A stretch of 8,004 bases of DNA, from contig CAMBJF010000103.1 of the NCBI GenBank assembly GCA_945867875.1, positions 1 through 8,004 on the forward strand. The letters run 5' to 3'. The position numbers were made by a program, and so were the translations under genes. Shown in pieces: positions 5,141 through 8,004 of this stretch (the stretch's first letter is position 1; every line of letters starts with the position of its first letter). The notes beneath the pieces were generated by a model, which had not been told where the DNA came from, made no database searches, and was given only the letters and a program-made list of their open reading frames with translations. The DNA comes from an uncultured Ruminococcus sp. GTDB lineage: Bacteria; Bacillota; Clostridia; Oscillospirales; Ruminococcaceae.

Positions 5141-6292
5141 TTATGCATTCACAGTGCCCATACCCGCCGCCATAAGTATAACGGTGGATATCACGAACAT
5201 TACCGCAAAGCAGGCAAGCACCGCAGCGGTCAGGGAAAGCAGCGATGAAGTACCCTTGAAAAACACTCCAAGCTCCTTTACCCCAAACATTTCCGCAGCA
5301 GCCTCCCCCGCAGACAGCGCAAGGTACAGGCACAGGGTCTCAAGCACGGGCGGCAGCAGCATTATGCACAGTGCGATTATGCCGAATGCCCCCGCCGCAC
5401 CTCTCAGAAGTCCAAGCCCCGACCGCATAGTTGAATATGCATCCGCAACGGCACTGCCCACCACGGGAACAAAGTTTGATACCACAAATTTTGCAGCCTT
5501 GACCCCAAGAGTGTCCGCCGATGCACCGACTATGGACTGTATGGAAAGCAGACCCGTAAACACGGTCATTGCAAAGCCGAGAAAAAGGGATACCGCTTTT
5601 TTTAGAAGTCCTGTAACAGAAGAAAGACTGAACGAGGGATTGATGGCGTCAATTATACTCATAGCCGTGCATACCGATATGACAGGCATAAGTATATCGG
5701 AAGAAAGCCTTACCGCCGCTTCCGCAATAAGCAGGACTATGGCGTTGTAACTCACCGATGAAGCCGCATTTCCTGCCGCCGCAGATATCCCCGCAAATAT
5801 TGGAACATAGCAGAGCATAAATTCACTGCCGCTTCTGAGCGTTTCGGCACAGCCTTTTATACAGCTGTCCACGGACGGTACCGTAAGCGTCACCGCCGCC
5901 ATTACCGCCACCGCTCTGTAAAGCTCCGTGCCGCCCTTGTTCCCAAGTGAATCCGCAGCCGCACCCGAAGCAGCCCCAAGTATCACCACCGAAAGTATCA
6001 GCCCGAGAAGCTTTATGGGTGCTGCGGCGCTGTGCTTTAGCTTTTCGGTCATATATGATATGACCGTTTTGGGGGTGAGAGCGGTAATGCTGTCGGGGTC
6101 ATCGGGAGAGATTCCGTTATCTTCAAGGAAATCCGCCGCATCATACGGCAGTGCTTCGGAAATACTGTCAACGCCGTATTCCTCCGCAAGCTCACCCACA
6201 GAGATCTCCTCTGCCGAAACGCTTTGAGATAAAAACACCGCCGTGAGCAGTGATATGATAAATGCCGTTAAAATTTTTAAACACCGTCTCAT
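5141..6292 (-). CDS. spoIIIAE: Stage III sporulation protein AE (polytopic membrane protein)
   Basis: Largest membrane subunit of the SpoIIIA channel, 383 residues from ATG 6292, close to the usual family size of about 390-400. It has a clear signal peptide (basic MRRCLKI, a hydrophobic core, and predicted cleavage after SVSA at residue 27). A short acidic extracellular stretch follows (EEISVGELAEEYGVDSISEA), and then many hydrophobic helices. The conserved core is GLLSIQSIVGASADTLGVKA followed by AKFVVSNFVPVVGSAVADAY, typical of SpoIIIAE. The frame is open further upstream to a TTG at 6358, but that would precede the signal peptide with 22 residues encoded inside spoIIIAD and lacks a ribosome site; ATG 6292 has GAGG 8 nt upstream. 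The gene begins 10 nt after the spoIIIAD stop. The exact number of membrane passes cannot be settled by eye. Confidence 0.95.
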   Translation of the reverse strand: MRRCLKILTAFIISLLTAVFLSQSVSAEEISVGELAEEYGVDSISEALPYDAADFLEDNGISPDDPDSITALTPKTVISYMTEKLKHSAAAPIKLLGLILSVVILGAASGAAADSLGNKGGTELYRAVAVMAAVTLTVPSVDSCIKGCAETLRSGSEFMLCYVPIFAGISAAAGNAASSVSYNAIVLLIAEAAVRLSSDILMPVISVCTAMSIIDAINPSFSLSSVTGLLKKAVSLFLGFAMTVFTGLLSIQSIVGASADTLGVKAAKFVVSNFVPVVGSAVADAYSTMRSGLGLLRGAAGAFGIIALCIMLLPPVLETLCLYLALSAGEAAAEMFGVKELGVFFKGTSSLLSLTAAVLACFAVMFVISTVILMAAGMGTVNA

Positions 6293-6300
6293 TTTTCTTT

Positions 6301-6304
6301 CCTC
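6301..6304 (-). promoter_or_regulatory. Shine-Dalgarno site deciding the spoIIIAE start
   Basis: GAGG (context TTGAGGAAAG), 8 nt upstream of ATG 6292, overlaps the TGA stop of spoIIIAD. It supports the start that places the signal peptide at the very N-terminus. Confidence 0.65.
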
Positions 6305-6698
6305 AATATATAAGTTCAAGGGCAAGTCCTGCTGTTTTTTCAAACAGCGGCAGGGCAAGTATCAGGAGCGCTGTTTTTCCTGCCATTTCTGCCTGCACCG
6401 CAAGAGTTTCCTCACCGCTGTCACGGCATATATCAGATGCAAGCTGGGTCAGGCAGCATATTCCAAGACCTTTGAGCATTATTGTGAGATATGTCTCATC
6501 TGTCGATATCCTGCTGTACATATCCTCTATCCGCTCGATCACGGGCACAAGGCAGCCGATAACAGCGGTTGATATGACCACCGCTGCGGCTATTTTTATA
6601 AGCACGCCGTATTCCTTTGCACCGTTGTCATAAACACGGCACATCACAGCTGCAAATATGCACACTCCCGCTATGATAATAAGCTTATCCGCCGTCAT
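6303..6698 (-). CDS. spoIIIAD: Stage III sporulation protein AD
   Basis: Small integral membrane protein of the SpoIIIA complex; the family shares the SpoIIIAC/AD fold. It has 131 residues with hydrophobic segments near 5-20, 31-53 and 108-130, and a conserved middle part (YLTIMLKGLGICCLTQLASD, about residues 69-88) with the following RDSGEETLA. The KALGI/KGLGI-then-ASDICRDSGE pattern is the recognisable core of this family. ATG 6698 follows the spoIIIAC TAG by 2 nt with no good ribosome site, so translation is likely coupled to spoIIIAC. The stop overlaps the spoIIIAE ribosome site. Confidence 0.94.
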   Translation of the reverse strand: MTADKLIIIAGVCIFAAVMCRVYDNGAKEYGVLIKIAAAVVISTAVIGCLVPVIERIEDMYSRISTDETYLTIMLKGLGICCLTQLASDICRDSGEETLAVQAEMAGKTALLILALPLFEKTAGLALELIY

Positions 6699-6700
6699 AG

Positions 6701-6895
6701 CTATATACCGAAGGTCTCACGGACGGTCTCGAACAGATTACCAATCTCGCTTATCATAAGCATAAGCACCACTACAAGCCCCGCAAGAGTGGTCATTAGA
6801 GCCTGCTCGTCCCGCTCCGCTTTTTTGAGAAGTATGTTCAGCACCGCCACGATTATCCCCACGCCTGCCACCTTGAAAATAAGCTCGATATCCAT
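6701..6895 (-). CDS. spoIIIAC: Stage III sporulation protein AC
   Basis: Very small membrane protein, 64 residues, the normal family length. It has two membrane helices (about 5-23 and 34-51) separated by a charged loop, LLKKAERDEQALM, a hallmark of SpoIIIAC, and ends with an amphipathic tail (IGNLFETVRETFGI). ATG 6895 is preceded by AAGGGA about 12 nt upstream, and the gene starts 22 nt after the spoIIIAB stop. It is thought to form a membrane assembly with SpoIIIAD; this follows from shared fold and constant adjacency. Confidence 0.95.
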   Translation of the reverse strand: MDIELIFKVAGVGIIVAVLNILLKKAERDEQALMTTLAGLVVVLMLMISEIGNLFETVRETFGI

Positions 6896-6917
6896 TCTGT
6901 TTTATCGTCCCTTCTGA

Positions 6918-7439
6918 TCACACAAGCATTATGGCAATGAATGCCCCCGCCACGGCTCCAAGCGCTCTGTAGAGCTTTCCTTTTGCAAGATACTGCTCCC
7001 GTGCCTCGCTTATGAGCCTGTCCGCTTCATCGCAAAGCCCTGTGAGCGCACAGAGCTGACCATCGCTGTCGCAGGAACCAAGTATTCTGCCTGTCCTTGA
7101 AATAACGGATATATCCTCTGCCGTCAGTTCACCTGAATTTTCCGATATTGCCTTTTCCCAAAGCCCGTCAAAGGTCATTTCGCCGTCATCAAAGCATTTT
7201 GTTGAATATTTCTGCAAGTATGCAATAAAACCCAGCTCGGAAAGCTCGCTGTTTTCCGAAAGCCTGCGAATGATTTCCGATACCTCAAGTGCTTCATATC
7301 GTATCATCAGCCGCAGAGATTCAAGCATTATCCGCACCTGTTTCAGCGTTTTAAACCTTTTTTTCAGACTTTCCGCCGCAAAAGAGCCTGCCGCCACAGA
7401 TGCAGTCAGAAGAAATACAGTCCCTACAAGCCTTATCAT
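6918..7439 (-). CDS. spoIIIAB: Stage III sporulation protein AB
   Basis: Membrane component with a cytoplasmic helical domain that resembles the GspF platform proteins of type II secretion and type IV pilus systems, and presumably works with the SpoIIIAA ATPase. It has 173 residues: an N-terminal membrane segment (about 4-22), a helical domain including the conserved RIMLESLRLMIRYEALEVSE (36-55), and a C-terminal hydrophobic helix (158-173) preceded by basic residues (AKGKLYRALGAVAGA). ATG 7439 overlaps the spoIIIAA stop by 4 nt (ATGA), so the two are translationally coupled. Length is as usual for the family (about 170). Confidence 0.95.
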   Translation of the reverse strand: MIRLVGTVFLLTASVAAGSFAAESLKKRFKTLKQVRIMLESLRLMIRYEALEVSEIIRRLSENSELSELGFIAYLQKYSTKCFDDGEMTFDGLWEKAISENSGELTAEDISVISRTGRILGSCDSDGQLCALTGLCDEADRLISEAREQYLAKGKLYRALGAVAGAFIAIMLV

Positions 7440-8004
7440 TTTCCCTCACCGCCCTCTCTCAGCTTTATAAGCTCCTCCGACCTGTATATCCGACTTATCT
7501 GTCTGTCCCGGATAAATGCGGCATATTCAAAGGCTTTGCAGGCGATGAGCAGATAAACACTGCTGCTTATAAGCTCTCTTACATTGCCGCTGTGCATAGT
7601 TGCACCGATCTTCACGCCGCTTATCCACGCTCTTTTTAATGCCGCAATATCGTCATCAGCGCCTATCTCATCGCAGAATATCATTCTTGGGGACATTACC
7701 CTTACCGCTGCGGCTATCCCATCGGATTTTGAAAATCCGCTGAATACATCTGTGTTTGCACCCACGTGATTATTGTGATTTCCGCCACTGACGGAAGCTA
7801 TCTCGAAACGCTCGTCAATAAGTGACACGGGAAGCCTGTCCCCCACCTGACGGCAAAGGTCTCTGAGCACGGTGGTCTTTCCCGAACAGGGTTCACCGAA
7901 TATTAAAATGCTTTTAAGACCATTTTGCATAACCGCAGACATAATTTCATCTGCTGCACCGATGACCTCTCCCGCTATCCTGAAATTTATGCCGTTTATG
8001 TATT
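7436..8004 (-). CDS. spoIIIAA: Stage III sporulation protein AA, ATPase (5' end beyond window)
   Basis: Cytoplasmic secretion-type ATPase proposed to drive the SpoIIIA complex from the mother-cell side. The reading frame stays open to the window edge, giving 188 residues with the N-terminal third (about 120 residues of roughly 305) missing. The first in-frame ATG at 7942 is internal, because the residues before it (NFRIAGEVIGAADEI) are the conserved SpoIIIAA lead-in to the P-loop. In the visible fragment: Walker A GEPCSGKTT (36-44), DERFEIA (63-69), Walker B MIFCDEIG (107-114), and ATMHSGN (134-140, the sensor-like histidine segment). All catalytic motifs are intact. It overlaps spoIIIAB by 4 nt. 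The operon promoter, sigma-E type in B. subtilis, would lie outside the window. Confidence 0.95.
   Translation of the reverse strand, partial: YINGINFRIAGEVIGAADEIMSAVMQNGLKSILIFGEPCSGKTTVLRDLCRQVGDRLPVSLIDERFEIASVSGGNHNNHVGANTDVFSGFSKSDGIAAAVRVMSPRMIFCDEIGADDDIAALKRAWISGVKIGATMHSGNVRELISSSVYLLIACKAFEYAAFIRDRQISRIYRSEELIKLREGGEGK

Noticed and set aside
5154..5750. 198-codon open frame on the plus strand
   Set aside because: It is antisense to spoIIIAE, and its Ser/Thr/Ala/Pro-rich translation is the mirror of a hydrophobic membrane protein. It has no recognisable domain and is a shadow frame.
5141..6358. Longer spoIIIAE starting at TTG 6358
   Set aside because: It would put 22 residues in front of a clear signal peptide and overlap spoIIIAD; ATG 6292 has a good ribosome site.
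6262..6633. 123-codon plus-strand frame opposite spoIIIAD/AE
   Set aside because: It lies over two well-supported overlapping genes, has no ribosome site, and its composition is typical of antisense frames.
7436..7942. Complete short SpoIIIAA starting at ATG 7942
   Set aside because: Conserved SpoIIIAA sequence continues in frame upstream of this ATG to the window edge, so the gene is cut by the window and the ATG is internal.

Overview
The window is one end of an assembled contig from a low-to-mid GC spore-forming Firmicute. The protein style and gene order suggest a Clostridia/Oscillospiraceae (Ruminococcus-like) gut anaerobe; that placement is inferred from family resemblance, not from a marker gene. 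Every real gene lies on the minus strand, so transcription runs from base 8004 toward base 1. Genes are packed with gaps of at most 26 nt or short overlaps, except for one 171-nt intergenic region.

Bases 1-46 are not genomic. They are Illumina Nextera library sequence: the tail of P5, an 8-nt i5 index and the full 33-nt Read 1 transposase adapter. They cut off ispA and add a false six-residue tail and stop to it.

In transcription order, 8004-3520 carries the complete order of the spoIIIA sporulation operon: spoIIIAA (5' end beyond the window), AB, AC, AD, AE, AF, AG and AH. These encode the mother-cell side of the SpoIIIA-SpoIIQ channel that links mother cell and forespore after engulfment. 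AA is the cytoplasmic ATPase, AB to AF are membrane components, and AG and AH are single-pass proteins with ring-building domains.

The intergenic region 3349-3519 holds a good extended -10 sigma-A-type promoter abutting the spoIIIAH stop codon. It is followed by two abutting stem-loops and a leader of about 135 nt before nusB. The second operon, 3348-47, is nusB (antitermination factor), a divergent TsaD/Kae1-like protein of unknown role, xseA and xseB (both subunits of exonuclease VII) and a truncated ispA (farnesyl/geranyl diphosphate synthase).

This resembles the Bacillus subtilis order spoIIIA - accBC - yqhY - nusB - folD - xseA - xseB - ispA, with accB, accC, yqhY and folD absent and a TsaD-like gene sitting where folD is. 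No RNA genes, mobile elements or CRISPR arrays were seen. The points most worth a second look are the structured nusB leader, the TsaD paralogue and the adapter contamination.
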